The position numbers and the translations under genes were made by a program. A stretch of DNA of 64,000 nt, taken from Ovoidimarina sp038744785. Its GTDB lineage: Bacteria > Pseudomonadota > Alphaproteobacteria > Rhodobacterales > Rhodobacteraceae. Position 1 is the first letter of the stretch. Every line of letters begins with the position of its first letter. Below the pieces are notes generated by a model. That model was given only the letters and a program-made list of their open reading frames with translations. It had not been told where the DNA came from and did no database searches. The DNA lies in contig JBCDLX010000004.1 in the NCBI GenBank assembly GCA_038744785.1, positions 124,001 through 188,000 on the forward strand, written 5' to 3'. Of this stretch, positions 34,875 through 44,666 are shown piece after piece.

Positions 34875-36152
34875 ATGTCAGGGCGTCGGGACACGCCGGA
34901 CACCGCCGACGTCGAACCCATGAAGGGGTTCGACGATTTTGAATTGCGCCTTGGTGACATCATGCGCGGCGAGCGCGCGACGATGGGCAAATCCCTTTTG
35001 GATGTTCAGCGCGACCTGAAGATTAAAGCCACGTACATTGCGGCGATTGAGAATGCTGATCCGTCCGCTTTCGAAAGCCCGGGCTTCGTTGCAGGGTATG
35101 TGCGATCCTACGCACGCTACCTCGGCCTCGACGCAGAATGGGTGTACAAGACCTTCTGCGAAGAAGGAAATTTCGTTCACGCGACGGACCTGACAGGGCA
35201 GACGAAGAAGTCTTCCAGATCCAAGGCGAAGGGTAAGGGGCGCGGGAAAGCAGCGCCTGCGCCGCAAAAGGGAATCCGGGACCCGTTCAAACACCCGTCC
35301 GTGTCGTTCATTCCCGCGACCGAGAGCCGGTTTCAAGGGATCGAAGCAGGCGCGATCGGATCGGTTGCTGTTCTGGTCGCTCTGATCGGCGTGATCGGCT
35401 ATGGCGGCTGGTCGGTCTTGCAAGAAATTCAGAAGGTTCAATTCACACCGGTCGAACAAACGCCCGGCGTGCTGTCGCAGCTTGATCCGGTGGTTGCGGC
35501 TGCGACAGTCGATGAAACCGGAGATGACGCACCCGATGTCGCCTCGCTCGCGACCCCGTCGCCCGAGGCGTTCGACCGACTTTACCGACCGCAGGCTCTG
35601 GATGTTCCGGTGCTGATCTCGCGCGACAGCCCGATTGCGACCATCGAACCGGGCTCGATCGGCGCGTTTGCCCCTGATCCGGATGATCCGCGCGAGCGTG
35701 CGAGGACGCCACTGCGCAATGCCGGGCCATCCGGTCCGGCGCTTGGTCCGGACGAAGCCATTCAACTTGCGGGCAACGACGCCCCGACAGTCCAGGTCGT
35801 GGAAGAAGGCCCGCCTGAGATTGCGCTTTTTGCGGTGCGTCCGTCCTGGGTGCGCGTTCGGGCCGCAGACGGAACTGTTGTGTTCGAAAAGATCCTTGAT
35901 GCGGGCGAGCGCTTCGTGCTCCCGCAGACAGAGGAAGCCCATACATTGCGCGCGGGCAATGCCGGTTCGGTGTATTTCGATGTGGGCGGACAGACTTATG
36001 GACCTGCAGGTGAAGGTGCCTCGGTCGTCAAGAATGTGGTGATGTCGGCCGAGGCGCTGCCCGAGACTTACACAATCGCCGATGCCGAAGCGGACGCCGA
36101 CTTGGCCCGCTTCACTGCCGTTGCCGAAGCACAGAGCGACGAGCAGCCTTAA
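34875..36152 (+). CDS. RodZ-like HTH membrane protein (DUF4115)
   Basis: This 425-residue protein has a cytoplasmic helix-turn-helix (about residues 25-95, LRLGDIMRGERATMGKSL... FVAGYVRSYARYLGLD), a basic linker, one membrane helix (about 155-178), and a long periplasmic region ending in a DUF4115 domain (about 315-395). This is the layout of RodZ, which links MreB to the elongation machinery. It sits just before ispG, as rodZ does in many proteobacteria. A long Pro/Asp-rich linker (about 185-310) is lineage-specific. Confidence 0.87.
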   Translation: MSGRRDTPDTADVEPMKGFDDFELRLGDIMRGERATMGKSLLDVQRDLKIKATYIAAIENADPSAFESPGFVAGYVRSYARYLGLDAEWVYKTFCEEGNFVHATDLTGQTKKSSRSKAKGKGRGKAAPAPQKGIRDPFKHPSVSFIPATESRFQGIEAGAIGSVAVLVALIGVIGYGGWSVLQEIQKVQFTPVEQTPGVLSQLDPVVAAATVDETGDDAPDVASLATPSPEAFDRLYRPQALDVPVLISRDSPIATIEPGSIGAFAPDPDDPRERARTPLRNAGPSGPALGPDEAIQLAGNDAPTVQVVEEGPPEIALFAVRPSWVRVRAADGTVVFEKILDAGERFVLPQTEEAHTLRAGNAGSVYFDVGGQTYGPAGEGASVVKNVVMSAEALPETYTIADAEADADLARFTAVAEAQSDEQP

Positions 36153-36224
36153 CGCGCGCATTGTGCGCTTGCCGGGCCTCCCTTAGATTGGCGTCAGTCT
36201 GAGAGTCTCTGGAACCATCCGTTC

Positions 36225-37358
36225 ATGTCGCTGAACCACATCCGACCCTGGCGTAATATCTATCGCCGTCAGTCCCGCAAGATCATGGTCGGCCCGGTGC
36301 CAGTCGGGGGCGATGCGCCGATCACGGTTCAGACGATGACCAACACGATTACAACCGATGTCGCGGCAACCGTTGCGCAAGTCCAGGCTGCAGCCGACGC
36401 CGGAGCGGACATTGTGCGGGTTTCGACGCCGGATGCCGCGTCTACCTCGGCACTGCGGGACATCGTGCGCCAAAGCCCGGTCCCCATCGTTGCCGATATC
36501 CATTTTCACTACAAACGCGCCATCGAAGCAGCCGAGGCTGGCGCAGCCTGTTTGCGGATCAACCCCGGAAACATCGGAGATGCAAGCCGCGTGCGCGAAG
36601 TGATCCGCGCGGCCAAGGACCATGGCTGTTCCATCCGGATTGGCGTGAATGCCGGCAGCCTGGAAAAGCACCTACTTGAGAAATATGGCGAGCCGTGCCC
36701 CGATGCGATGGTCGAAAGCGGACTGGATCATATCAAGATCCTTGAAGACAACGATTTTCACGAATTCAAGATCTCGTGCAAAGCGTCAGATGTCTTTCTT
36801 GCCGCCGCGGCGTATCAGGCGCTTGCCGAGGCGACGGATGCGCCGATTCATTTGGGAATTACGGAAGCCGGCGGGCTGGTGTCCGGGACGATCAAGTCGG
36901 CAATCGGTCTCGGCAACCTGCTCTGGATGGGGATTGGCGACACGATCCGGGTGTCGCTCTCGGCCGACCCGGTCGAAGAAGTAAAGGTCGGGTACGAGAT
37001 CCTGAAATCGCTGGGATTGCGGCATCGCGGCGTCAATATCATCTCGTGCCCGTCCTGCGCGCGGCAGGGGTTCGACGTCATCAAGACTGTTGAAGCATTG
37101 GAGAAGCGGCTAGAGCACGTCAAAACACCGATGAGCCTTTCAATAATCGGCTGCGTTGTGAATGGGCCCGGCGAAGCGCTTATGACGGATGTGGGCTTCA
37201 CGGGCGGTGGTGCGGGCCATGGAATGGTGTATCTGACGGGTAAACAAAGCCATAAGTTGTCCAACGATGAGATGATCGACCACATCGTGGATCAGGTTGA
37301 ACGGAAAGCGGCCGAGATTGAGGCTGGAAACGCGGCACAAGAACAGGCTGCCGAGTAG
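36225..37358 (+). CDS. ispG: 4-hydroxy-3-methylbut-2-enyl diphosphate synthase (flavodoxin)
   Basis: This is an enzyme of the MEP isoprenoid pathway, converting MEcPP to HMBPP with a [4Fe-4S] cluster. It has 377 residues. Cluster cysteines are visible in ISCPSCARQG and SIIGCVVNGPGE, and the N-terminal TIM barrel carries PVGGDAPITVQTMTNT. It lies 72 bases after the RodZ-like gene and is probably co-transcribed. Confidence 0.97.
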   Translation: MSLNHIRPWRNIYRRQSRKIMVGPVPVGGDAPITVQTMTNTITTDVAATVAQVQAAADAGADIVRVSTPDAASTSALRDIVRQSPVPIVADIHFHYKRAIEAAEAGAACLRINPGNIGDASRVREVIRAAKDHGCSIRIGVNAGSLEKHLLEKYGEPCPDAMVESGLDHIKILEDNDFHEFKISCKASDVFLAAAAYQALAEATDAPIHLGITEAGGLVSGTIKSAIGLGNLLWMGIGDTIRVSLSADPVEEVKVGYEILKSLGLRHRGVNIISCPSCARQGFDVIKTVEALEKRLEHVKTPMSLSIIGCVVNGPGEALMTDVGFTGGGAGHGMVYLTGKQSHKLSNDEMIDHIVDQVERKAAEIEAGNAAQEQAAE

Positions 37359-37452
37359 CCCGGCGTCTGATCCGGGCGATTTCGATTGCTTACGGGCTTA
37401 CCGCCGTCCTCGGGTGCGTCGTCACTTGCCGAAGTTGGAGCCGACGTGCGGC

Positions 37453-38205
37453 TTACTCGTCGCGCAGATCGGCCACGATCGCCCGCATCCCGTCGAGCGG
37501 GACATAGCCGCGCACAAGTTGGTCCCCGAATACGAACGTGGGTGTTCCAGTGATCGCAAGCGCCTCGCCCAATTGACGGTTGGCGCGGATCACATCGTCG
37601 ACTTGGGGGTCGTCCATATGGGCGATCACGGCCTCTGCATCTAGGCCCGCGCTTCGCGCGACCCGGGCAAGTGCGTCGCGACCGTACGTGCCGCGATGTT
37701 CGATCAAAGTGTCGTTCATTTCGAGGTAAGCCTCTTCGCCCTCCAGCTGCAGCACGGCAATGGCAAACCGCGAGGCTTCGACCGATTCCGGTCCCAGGAT
37801 GGGAAACTCTTTCGTGATCTTGCGAATGTTACCGTCCGAAGCCATCAGCGCACTGACTTCCGGGTGGGCCCGGCGGCAGAAGCTGCATCGGTAGTCAATG
37901 AATTCTATGATCGTGATGTCGCCGTCTGGATTGCCGCTGACGACCGAATGCCCGTCGTCATATAGCGCCCCGGCATGCGCCGCGACCAGCGCGATGTCGG
38001 CTGCGGCCTGTTCTTCTTCCTGGCGCGCCTCAAGAACCGCGATAGCTTCCATCAATACCTCGGGGTTCTCCAGCAGGTATTCGCGGACCGCTGCGCCGAA
38101 CGCGTCGCGTTCCTCAAGGCTCATCGCGTCAAGATCGAGCGCCCCTGCAGTACTGGCTGCCATCCCGACGCTCAGCGCCCCTGAAATCACCCAAGTGCGG
38201 ATCAT
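37453..38205 (-). CDS. DsbA/Com1-family exported thiol oxidoreductase
   Basis: This is a periplasmic disulfide-exchange protein of 250 residues. The ATG at 38205 was chosen because GGAAAGGGA precedes it and a signal peptide (ending near AGAL) follows; the frame open to 38406 adds an unlikely basic tail over the divergent promoter. The active site is CSFC in YRCSFCRRAHPE, with the cis-Pro region GTPTFVFGD. An N-terminal helical segment (about 25-85) marks the Com1-like group. It converges on ispG and is divergent from an aminotransferase. Confidence 0.9.
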   Translation of the reverse strand: MIRTWVISGALSVGMAASTAGALDLDAMSLEERDAFGAAVREYLLENPEVLMEAIAVLEARQEEEQAAADIALVAAHAGALYDDGHSVVSGNPDGDITIIEFIDYRCSFCRRAHPEVSALMASDGNIRKITKEFPILGPESVEASRFAIAVLQLEGEEAYLEMNDTLIEHRGTYGRDALARVARSAGLDAEAVIAHMDDPQVDDVIRANRQLGEALAITGTPTFVFGDQLVRGYVPLDGMRAIVADLRDE

Positions 38206-38393
38206 CCCGCGTCCCTTTCCTAAAGCTGTACGCCGCCTGCGCACCCACCATGTCCAGTTCACGCGGCAATAGGGCATAACGTCGGGCTGTTGCCAAGTCG
38301 GCTTGCGCGGCCCTGATGTTCTGTGCGCGATGTCCCATTGACGGTTCGCCAAGCCCGTGCACCTTCTCAAGGCCTGAGTGTAGGAGGTAGCGC

Positions 38394-39533
38394 ATGCGAA
38401 GCTCAAGTCGCGGCCGGGTCGATCCCTTTATCGTGATGGATGTGATGGAGGCCGCGCGGGCCGCCGAGGCAGCGGGACGGCGAATCATCCATATGGAGGT
38501 CGGACAACCTGGTACCCCAGCGCCCAAAGGCGCGCGCGACGCCCTGGCCCGTGCGATGGACGGCGATCCATTGGGGTACACGGTTGCTCTGGGCCTTCCG
38601 GCGCTTCGGTCACGGATCGCGGCAATGTACCGGACCCGGCACAGTGTCGACCTGGATCCGCGCCGGGTGATCGTGACGGCCGGATCATCGGGCGCGTTTC
38701 TTTTGGCCTTTACCGCGCTTTTCGAAGCCGGCGACCGGGTGGCGATGGGCGATCCGGGCTACCCGTCTTACCGGCAGATCCTGCACGCGCTTAGCCTGAC
38801 GCCGGTCGGTATCGAGACCCACACACAAAACCGGTTTCAGCCTGTCCCTGACCAGATCCCTCAAGATGTCGAAGGGCTGATCGTGGCGTCCCCCGCCAAT
38901 CCAACGGGGACAATGCTGGATAGCGCGCATCTGGCGGCATTGATCGACCGCGCAGCGGCGTCAGAGACCGTGTTTGTGTCAGACGAAATCTACCACGGGA
39001 TTGAATATGATCAGCGTGCGGTTTCGGCGCTCGAGATCACCGACAACGTCGTCGTGATTAACTCCTTCTCGAAATATTATTCGATGACCGGCTGGCGGGT
39101 CGGGTGGATGGTGGTCCCGGATGACATGGTGCGCGTGATCGAGCGGCTGTCGCAAAACATGTTCATCTGCGCGCCTCACGCCGCACAGGTCGCGGCGTTG
39201 GCGGCGATGGACTGCGAAGAGGAACTGCAGGCGAACCTATCCGTCTATGCCACCAACCGTCGGATCATGAGCGACGGCTTGCCCAAAGCAGGTTTTGGCA
39301 ATGTCGCGCCTCCGGACGGCGCGTTCTATGTCTACGCAGATGTCAGTGATTTCACAGATGACAGCCTGGCGTTTTCGAGGGAGCTTCTTGACGGTCCCGG
39401 GCTCGCCGTGACCCCGGGGCTGGATTTCGACCCGGTTCGGGGGGCTCGGACGCTGCGGTTTTCCTACGCATGCGCGACGGCGGACATTTCGGAGGGGCTG
39501 GAACGTCTGCGAGACTATATGGCCCGGCGCTAG
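38394..39533 (+). CDS. Class I/II PLP-dependent aminotransferase
   Basis: This aspartate-aminotransferase-fold enzyme has 379 residues. The PLP lysine lies in NSFSKYYSMTGWRVGW, the NPTG loop in SPANPTGTM, and the carboxylate-binding Arg in LRFSYA near the C-terminus. A TAGGAGG ribosome site precedes the ATG. Substrate specificity cannot be inferred. It ends 59 bases before the amidase gene. Confidence 0.9.
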   Translation: MRSSSRGRVDPFIVMDVMEAARAAEAAGRRIIHMEVGQPGTPAPKGARDALARAMDGDPLGYTVALGLPALRSRIAAMYRTRHSVDLDPRRVIVTAGSSGAFLLAFTALFEAGDRVAMGDPGYPSYRQILHALSLTPVGIETHTQNRFQPVPDQIPQDVEGLIVASPANPTGTMLDSAHLAALIDRAAASETVFVSDEIYHGIEYDQRAVSALEITDNVVVINSFSKYYSMTGWRVGWMVVPDDMVRVIERLSQNMFICAPHAAQVAALAAMDCEEELQANLSVYATNRRIMSDGLPKAGFGNVAPPDGAFYVYADVSDFTDDSLAFSRELLDGPGLAVTPGLDFDPVRGARTLRFSYACATADISEGLERLRDYMARR

Positions 39534-39592
39534 GGGCTAGGCGGGGCTGCGCCAAATCGCTAAGCTGCTGTCAATTGCCCAACAGAGGCCAA

Positions 39593-40792
39593 ATGAGCAG
39601 TCTTCGCACCCTGATCCTCGCCCTTTGCGTGGCCTGTCTTGCCACGATCTCGGCGCGCGCCGAGATGACGGCGCTCGCCCGGATTGACGCAGCGGACAGC
39701 GCGATCCGCGACACCGGGGCAGGCGTTGAGATCGCGCTTGCCTTATCTCAACCCGTGCCGTGGCGCGTGTTCACGCTCGATAACCCGCGCCGATTGGTGA
39801 TGGATTTCAGCGACGTTGCGTGGCCCGATACGATTCCAGGGTCCGCAACCGAGGTATCAGACCTTCGCCTTGGCCGATTTCAACCCGGCTGGTCCCGATT
39901 GGTTTTGTCGCTGGATGTGCCATACGTCGTCGGTTCTGCAGAGCTTGAAACCGGGGCCGATGACGGGTCCGCACGCCTAAGCGTCATGCTGTTGCCCAGC
40001 ACCGAAGCGGCGTTCGCTGCAGCGGCCGGCGCGCCGCAATCGGCTGTGTTCGTGGAACGCAAACGCGGACGCGCCGCGCCGCGCATCCCCGATGACGGGG
40101 TTTTGCACGTGGTTCTTGACCCCGGGCATGGCGGGATTGATCCGGGCGCCGAGGCGGGCGGTTTGGTGGAGGCCGATCTTATGCTCACGTTCGCGCGCGA
40201 GTTGCGGGAAGTGTTGTTGCGTTCGGGTGGGTATTCGGTGGCGATGACCCGAAACTCTGACGTGTTTGTGCCATTGGAAACGCGGATCTCGCTCGCGCGT
40301 GAGGCCGGGGCAGAAGTGTTTCTTTCCCTGCATGCCGACGCGTTGCCCGAGGGCGCAGGTCAGGCCAGTGGTGCGACAATATACACTCTATCTGAGGAGG
40401 CATCCGATCTTGCGTCGCGCAGACTGGCCGAGCGGCATGATCAATCGGATCTTCTGGCGGGCGTTGATCTGGCCGGACAGACCGACGAAATCGCGTTGGT
40501 TCTGATGGACCTTGCCCGGCGTGACACGGCCCCGCGCGCTAATAGGCTTGCTGATGCGCTCGTCAGGGGGATGACGGGCACGCTTGGGCGCCTGAATTCG
40601 CGTCCCCGGCGATCGGCTGCGTTTTCTGTGCTTAAGGCGCCGGACTTCCCTTCTGTCCTGATCGAGCTTGGGTTTCTTTCCAGCGCCCGCGATCGCGAAA
40701 GGCTTGCCGACCCATCATGGCGACTTCAGGCAGCCGCCGGGATCCGCGACGCTTTGCGCGACTGGGCGGCGGATACAGCGATGCGGAACTGA
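39593..40792 (+). CDS. amiC: N-acetylmuramoyl-L-alanine amidase (AMIN-Amidase_3)
   Basis: This periplasmic amidase splits septal peptidoglycan. The ATG at 39593 is preceded by AGAGG and begins a signal peptide ending near ARAE; the longer frame from 39470 overlaps the aminotransferase. It has 399 residues, with an AMIN domain (about 30-130) and an Amidase_3 catalytic domain (about 165-395). Zinc ligands are seen in VLDPGHGGIDPGAE, an E in the EADLMLTFAREL block, and SLHADA. The PBP1A gene follows, a cell-wall pair frequent in alphaproteobacteria. Confidence 0.94.
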   Translation: MSSLRTLILALCVACLATISARAEMTALARIDAADSAIRDTGAGVEIALALSQPVPWRVFTLDNPRRLVMDFSDVAWPDTIPGSATEVSDLRLGRFQPGWSRLVLSLDVPYVVGSAELETGADDGSARLSVMLLPSTEAAFAAAAGAPQSAVFVERKRGRAAPRIPDDGVLHVVLDPGHGGIDPGAEAGGLVEADLMLTFARELREVLLRSGGYSVAMTRNSDVFVPLETRISLAREAGAEVFLSLHADALPEGAGQASGATIYTLSEEASDLASRRLAERHDQSDLLAGVDLAGQTDEIALVLMDLARRDTAPRANRLADALVRGMTGTLGRLNSRPRRSAAFSVLKAPDFPSVLIELGFLSSARDRERLADPSWRLQAAAGIRDALRDWAADTAMRN

Positions 40793-40853
40793 TCGGTCAT
40801 CGAAACGTCACGTCAGGATCGGCGGAGGGCGGCACATGCGGCCTTGTGGTCTT

Positions 40854-40882
40854 TTGACCCTTCGTGCAGCCCGGCGTATAAG
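40854..40882 (+). promoter_or_regulatory. Sigma70 promoter of the PBP1A gene
   Basis: TTGACC (40854-40859), a 17-base spacer and TATAAG (40877-40882) make a near-consensus promoter. Transcription would begin near 40889, which favours the GTG at 40909 over the TTG at 40891 as the PBP1A start. Confidence 0.8.
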
Positions 40883-40908
40883 CGGGCAAGTTGACAAAGG
40901 GGGCATTG

Positions 40909-43425
40909 GTGCTTCGGGCAATTCTGTCGTTTTTCGGCGGTATTTTTTCAATGCTGACGAACGGCGCGGTTATGGCCGTGCTGGGCCTTGGCGCGATCTT
41001 TTACATGTACGGCCGCGACTTGCCGAACCACGAGCAACTCTCACAGTACACGCCGCCCACGATCAGCCGCATCTATTCGGTTGAGGGACGGATCATTGAC
41101 GAATTCAGCCAAGAGCGCCGCCTTTACACGCCGATCGAAGAGGTTCCCGCGCTTGTAAAGCACGCATTCATCTCGGCTGAGGACAAGAATTTCTACGAGC
41201 ATGGCGGGTTCGACGCGCGGGGCATTATCGCGGCTGGGGTCGAAGCCGTTCAGACGCGCGGCGAGCGCATTCGCGGTGCCTCGACCATTCCGCAACAGGT
41301 GGTGAAGAATTTTCTCCTTTCGTCCGACCGCTCTGCGGAACGCAAGATCAAGGAACTGATCCTGTCGGTGCGGCTTGAGGCGACGTTGTCGAAGGACAAG
41401 ATCCTAGAGCTGTACCTGAACGAGATCTTCTTGGGTCAGAACAGCTATGGTGTCACTGCTGCAGCGCAGACCTATTACAACAAGCAGCTTTCGGACCTTA
41501 CAGCCGCCGAGGCGGCCTATCTGGGGGCGCTGCCGCAAAGACCGTCGAACCTGCACCCGGTCCGGAATGAGGAAGAGGCGATTGCGCGCCGTAACTTCGT
41601 TCTGCGCGAGATGTTTGAAAACGGGTACATCGACAACGAGACCTACCAAAGCGCGCGGCTGGAACCGCTTTTGACCGTTCAGGCGGGCGACTACGCAGGG
41701 TTCCGCACGCAACTGCCGCCCAGGGATTACTTCACTGATGAGATACGGCGGCAGCTGTCGCGGGACTTCGGCGAAGGCCAGTTCCTTGCTGGCGGTTACT
41801 CGGTTCGCGCCACCTTCGATCCCGATCTTCAGTCAGAAGCGGCAATTGCGCTTCGGGCGCAGCTTGAGCGATACGACCGCGGCGCGGGCGCATGGCGTGG
41901 CACCGGGCTGACAATTCCGATCGAAGCACTTGCAAGCGAGGAGGGCTGGCGCGCGGCCCTTTCGAACGTCGAGATTGCGCGAGATATCGAAGGCTGGTTC
42001 CCGGCGGTTGTTCTGGAGGAGGGCGATAGCTCTGTCCGGATCGGTATCGAGGGTGTCAGAGAGGACGCCGACGGGCACTTCATCCCGGCTCGCGACGTCG
42101 AATGGATACGCGGTGTTAGCACGCCGGGACAGATACTGGACGTGGGCGATGTCGTTCATGTTCGCGCTATGACCTCGGACGACGACGGGAGCTTTCTGCG
42201 CTGGACGCTTCGGCAGGTTCCCGAAGTTCAGGGCGCATTTATGGCTATGGATGTGAACTCGGGCCGCGTGATCGCGATGCAGGGCGGCTTCTCGTACCAG
42301 GATTCGGTGTTCAACCGCGCGACGCAGGCAACGCGTCAGCCGGGTTCTTCGTTCAAGCCTTTCGTCTATGCCGCAGCACTGGATTCGGGGTTTACGCCTG
42401 CGACCATCATTGTCGATGCACCGATTGAGGTGGATACCGGCGGTGGCATCTGGCGCCCAACAAATGCGTCGAACCAGTTCTACGGTCCCACGCCGCTTCG
42501 GACCGGGATTGAGCGGTCACGGAACCTGATGACCGTGCGGCTCGCGCAGGAAATCGGGATGGATATCGTCGCGGGATACGCCGAGCGGTTTGGTGTCTAT
42601 GACCGGATGGGCAGTTACCTGGCAAACTCGTTGGGCGCTGAAGAAACCACGCTCTACCGGATCGTGGCCGCTTACGCGATGTTCGCCAATGGCGGTCAGC
42701 GGATCGAACCGACCCTTGTTGACCGCGTTCAGGACCGCTGGGGGGCAACGGTCTATCGCCATGACGCGCGGATCTGCGAAGAGTGCAGCGACCCGACATT
42801 GGCAGAGGGCCGGGCGCCACGCATCATTTCGAACCGACGGCAGGTCATGGACCCCGTCACGGCTTATCAGCTTACGTCGATGATGGAAGGTGTGGTACAG
42901 CGCGGGACGGCGGCGGGCGCGATCAATCTGCCAGTCCCTGTCGCGGGCAAAACCGGAACCACGAACGACGCCAAGGATGTATGGTTCGTGGGCTTTACAT
43001 CGAACATCGCCGCGGGCTGCTATATTGGCTTCGACCAGCCGCGAAGCCTGGGGCGCCGGGCTTTCGGGTCGACGCTTTGTGCACCGGTGTTCCAGCGCTT
43101 CATGGAAAAGGCCATTGCCGAATACGGCGGCGGTCCCTTCGATGTTCCGCCTGGCGGACGGTTTATCAAGATCAATCGGGTGACAGGCGAACGTCTTCCC
43201 GACAATGCGAGCGGCCCAAGCGTAGTGGCAGAGTACTTCCGGGACGGGGAAGAGCCGATCTTTGGGCTGACCTATGACGGTGGTTTCGCGATGGGCGCGA
43301 ACCTTCCTTTGTTCACGCCAGACGGGGCGCAGCGGTCGACCGCGACAATCCGCTCGGGTACCGGCGACGTCGTGACGATCCCGACCACGCGCGACAGGGG
43401 CACAATCGCGACCGGGCTTTACTGA
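40909..43425 (+). CDS. mrcA: Penicillin-binding protein 1A, glycosyltransferase-transpeptidase
   Basis: This bifunctional peptidoglycan synthase has 838 residues from the GTG at 40909, five bases after AAAGGGGG. One N-terminal membrane helix (about 5-30) is followed by a GT51 domain with the catalytic Glu in SAEDKNFYEHGG and TIPQQVVKN. The transpeptidase has SSFK (Ser480 to Lys483), a later SRN and KTGTTND. An OB-type insert between the domains is visible (about 310-430). It polymerises and cross-links the side wall. Confidence 0.95.
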   Translation: MLRAILSFFGGIFSMLTNGAVMAVLGLGAIFYMYGRDLPNHEQLSQYTPPTISRIYSVEGRIIDEFSQERRLYTPIEEVPALVKHAFISAEDKNFYEHGGFDARGIIAAGVEAVQTRGERIRGASTIPQQVVKNFLLSSDRSAERKIKELILSVRLEATLSKDKILELYLNEIFLGQNSYGVTAAAQTYYNKQLSDLTAAEAAYLGALPQRPSNLHPVRNEEEAIARRNFVLREMFENGYIDNETYQSARLEPLLTVQAGDYAGFRTQLPPRDYFTDEIRRQLSRDFGEGQFLAGGYSVRATFDPDLQSEAAIALRAQLERYDRGAGAWRGTGLTIPIEALASEEGWRAALSNVEIARDIEGWFPAVVLEEGDSSVRIGIEGVREDADGHFIPARDVEWIRGVSTPGQILDVGDVVHVRAMTSDDDGSFLRWTLRQVPEVQGAFMAMDVNSGRVIAMQGGFSYQDSVFNRATQATRQPGSSFKPFVYAAALDSGFTPATIIVDAPIEVDTGGGIWRPTNASNQFYGPTPLRTGIERSRNLMTVRLAQEIGMDIVAGYAERFGVYDRMGSYLANSLGAEETTLYRIVAAYAMFANGGQRIEPTLVDRVQDRWGATVYRHDARICEECSDPTLAEGRAPRIISNRRQVMDPVTAYQLTSMMEGVVQRGTAAGAINLPVPVAGKTGTTNDAKDVWFVGFTSNIAAGCYIGFDQPRSLGRRAFGSTLCAPVFQRFMEKAIAEYGGGPFDVPPGGRFIKINRVTGERLPDNASGPSVVAEYFRDGEEPIFGLTYDGGFAMGANLPLFTPDGAQRSTATIRSGTGDVVTIPTTRDRGTIATGLY

Positions 43426-43528
43426 TCCGTCACGCGCCAGGATCTTTTCAGACAGATTAAGGCAGCAAGGCGTGATCTTGTCGCTGTCTCGCCGCCTTGA
43501 TACACCGCAGGCTCCGAGAGGGATCAGC

Positions 43529-44653
43529 ATGCGCGCCGAAGCCGAAAACACCGTTGCCGAGATCGAAAAATCGCTGGAGCTTCTGGCACAGCGTATGGAC
43601 TGGGACACGGCAGAGCATCGCTTGGAAGAATTCAACGCGATGACGGAAGATCCCGATCTGTGGAACGATCCGGAACGTGCGCAAAAGTTGATGCGCGAAC
43701 GGCAAACACTGGTTGATGCGGTCGACCGGTACAGGTCGATGCGTCAGGAACTGACCGACAATGTCGAGCTGATCGAATTGGGCGAGATGGAAGATGACGC
43801 CGACGTTGTGTCCGAAGCCGAGGAGGCACTGAGGGCGCTGATGGAGCGGGCCGGGCAGGCCGAGCTTGAGGCGCTGCTGTCCGGTGAGGCCGACGGGAAC
43901 GACACCTTCCTGGAGATCAACTCGGGCGCTGGCGGGACCGAGGCCTGTGACTGGGCACAGATGCTGCAAAGAATGTATGTCCGCTGGGCCGAGAGGCGCG
44001 GTTACAAGGTCGAACTTCAATCCGAGGAACCCGGGACCGAGGCCGGTATCAAATCGGTGTCCTACAAGATCAGCGGCTCGAACGCTTATGGCTGGCTCAA
44101 ATCCGAATCCGGTGTGCACCGGCTGGTGCGCATTTCGCCCTTCGGGAAGGGGACGCGCGAAACCTCGTTCGCATCGGTCTGGGTCTACCCTGTGGTCGAC
44201 GACAATATCGAGATCGACGTGAATCCGTCAGATATCAGGATCGACACCTACCGGTCCTCAGGGGCAGGCGGTCAGCATGTCAACACAACGGATTCGGCCG
44301 TTCGGATTACCCATATGCCGACGGGCATTGTGGTGACGAGTTCAGAGAAGTCGCAACATCAGAACCGCGACATCGCGATGAAGGCCCTTAAATCGCGGCT
44401 GTACCAGATGGAACTTGATCGCCGAACGGCTGACATCAACGCAGCACATGAAGCCAAGGGATCTGCCGGCTGGGGCAATCAAATCCGGTCGTACGTGCTG
44501 CAGCCTTACCAGATGGTCAAAGATCTTCGTACGAACTTTGAGACGTCGGACACAAAGGGCGTGCTTGATGGCGATCTGGACGCCTTCATGGCGGCCACTT
44601 TGGCGATGGATGTTGCAGGCAAAAGCCGGGCAGAGGCGCAAGTCGAAGAGTAA
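43529..44653 (+). CDS. prfB: Peptide chain release factor 2
   Basis: RF2 reads UGA and UAA stops. It has 374 residues from the ATG at 43529, which has GAGAGGGA upstream; the frame extends to 43472 but without a matching sequence. The stop-recognition SPF is in RISPFGKG, and the catalytic GGQ in SSGAGGQHVN. The reading frame is continuous through the region that holds the programmed +1 frameshift in E. coli (after LLAQRMDWD), so that autoregulation is absent here. Confidence 0.97.
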   Translation: MRAEAENTVAEIEKSLELLAQRMDWDTAEHRLEEFNAMTEDPDLWNDPERAQKLMRERQTLVDAVDRYRSMRQELTDNVELIELGEMEDDADVVSEAEEALRALMERAGQAELEALLSGEADGNDTFLEINSGAGGTEACDWAQMLQRMYVRWAERRGYKVELQSEEPGTEAGIKSVSYKISGSNAYGWLKSESGVHRLVRISPFGKGTRETSFASVWVYPVVDDNIEIDVNPSDIRIDTYRSSGAGGQHVNTTDSAVRITHMPTGIVVTSSEKSQHQNRDIAMKALKSRLYQMELDRRTADINAAHEAKGSAGWGNQIRSYVLQPYQMVKDLRTNFETSDTKGVLDGDLDAFMAATLAMDVAGKSRAEAQVEE

Positions 44654-44666
44654 GGGCCTGGCGCGA

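Noticed and set aside
34878..36161. 427-residue minus-strand ORF opposite the RodZ-like gene
   Set aside because: High-GC shadow frame; no domain pattern, whereas the plus strand has HTH, membrane helix and DUF4115.
37359..37452. CCCGG...CCGGG repeat between ispG and the DsbA-like gene
   Set aside because: A five-base stem with no T-run is too weak to call a terminator.
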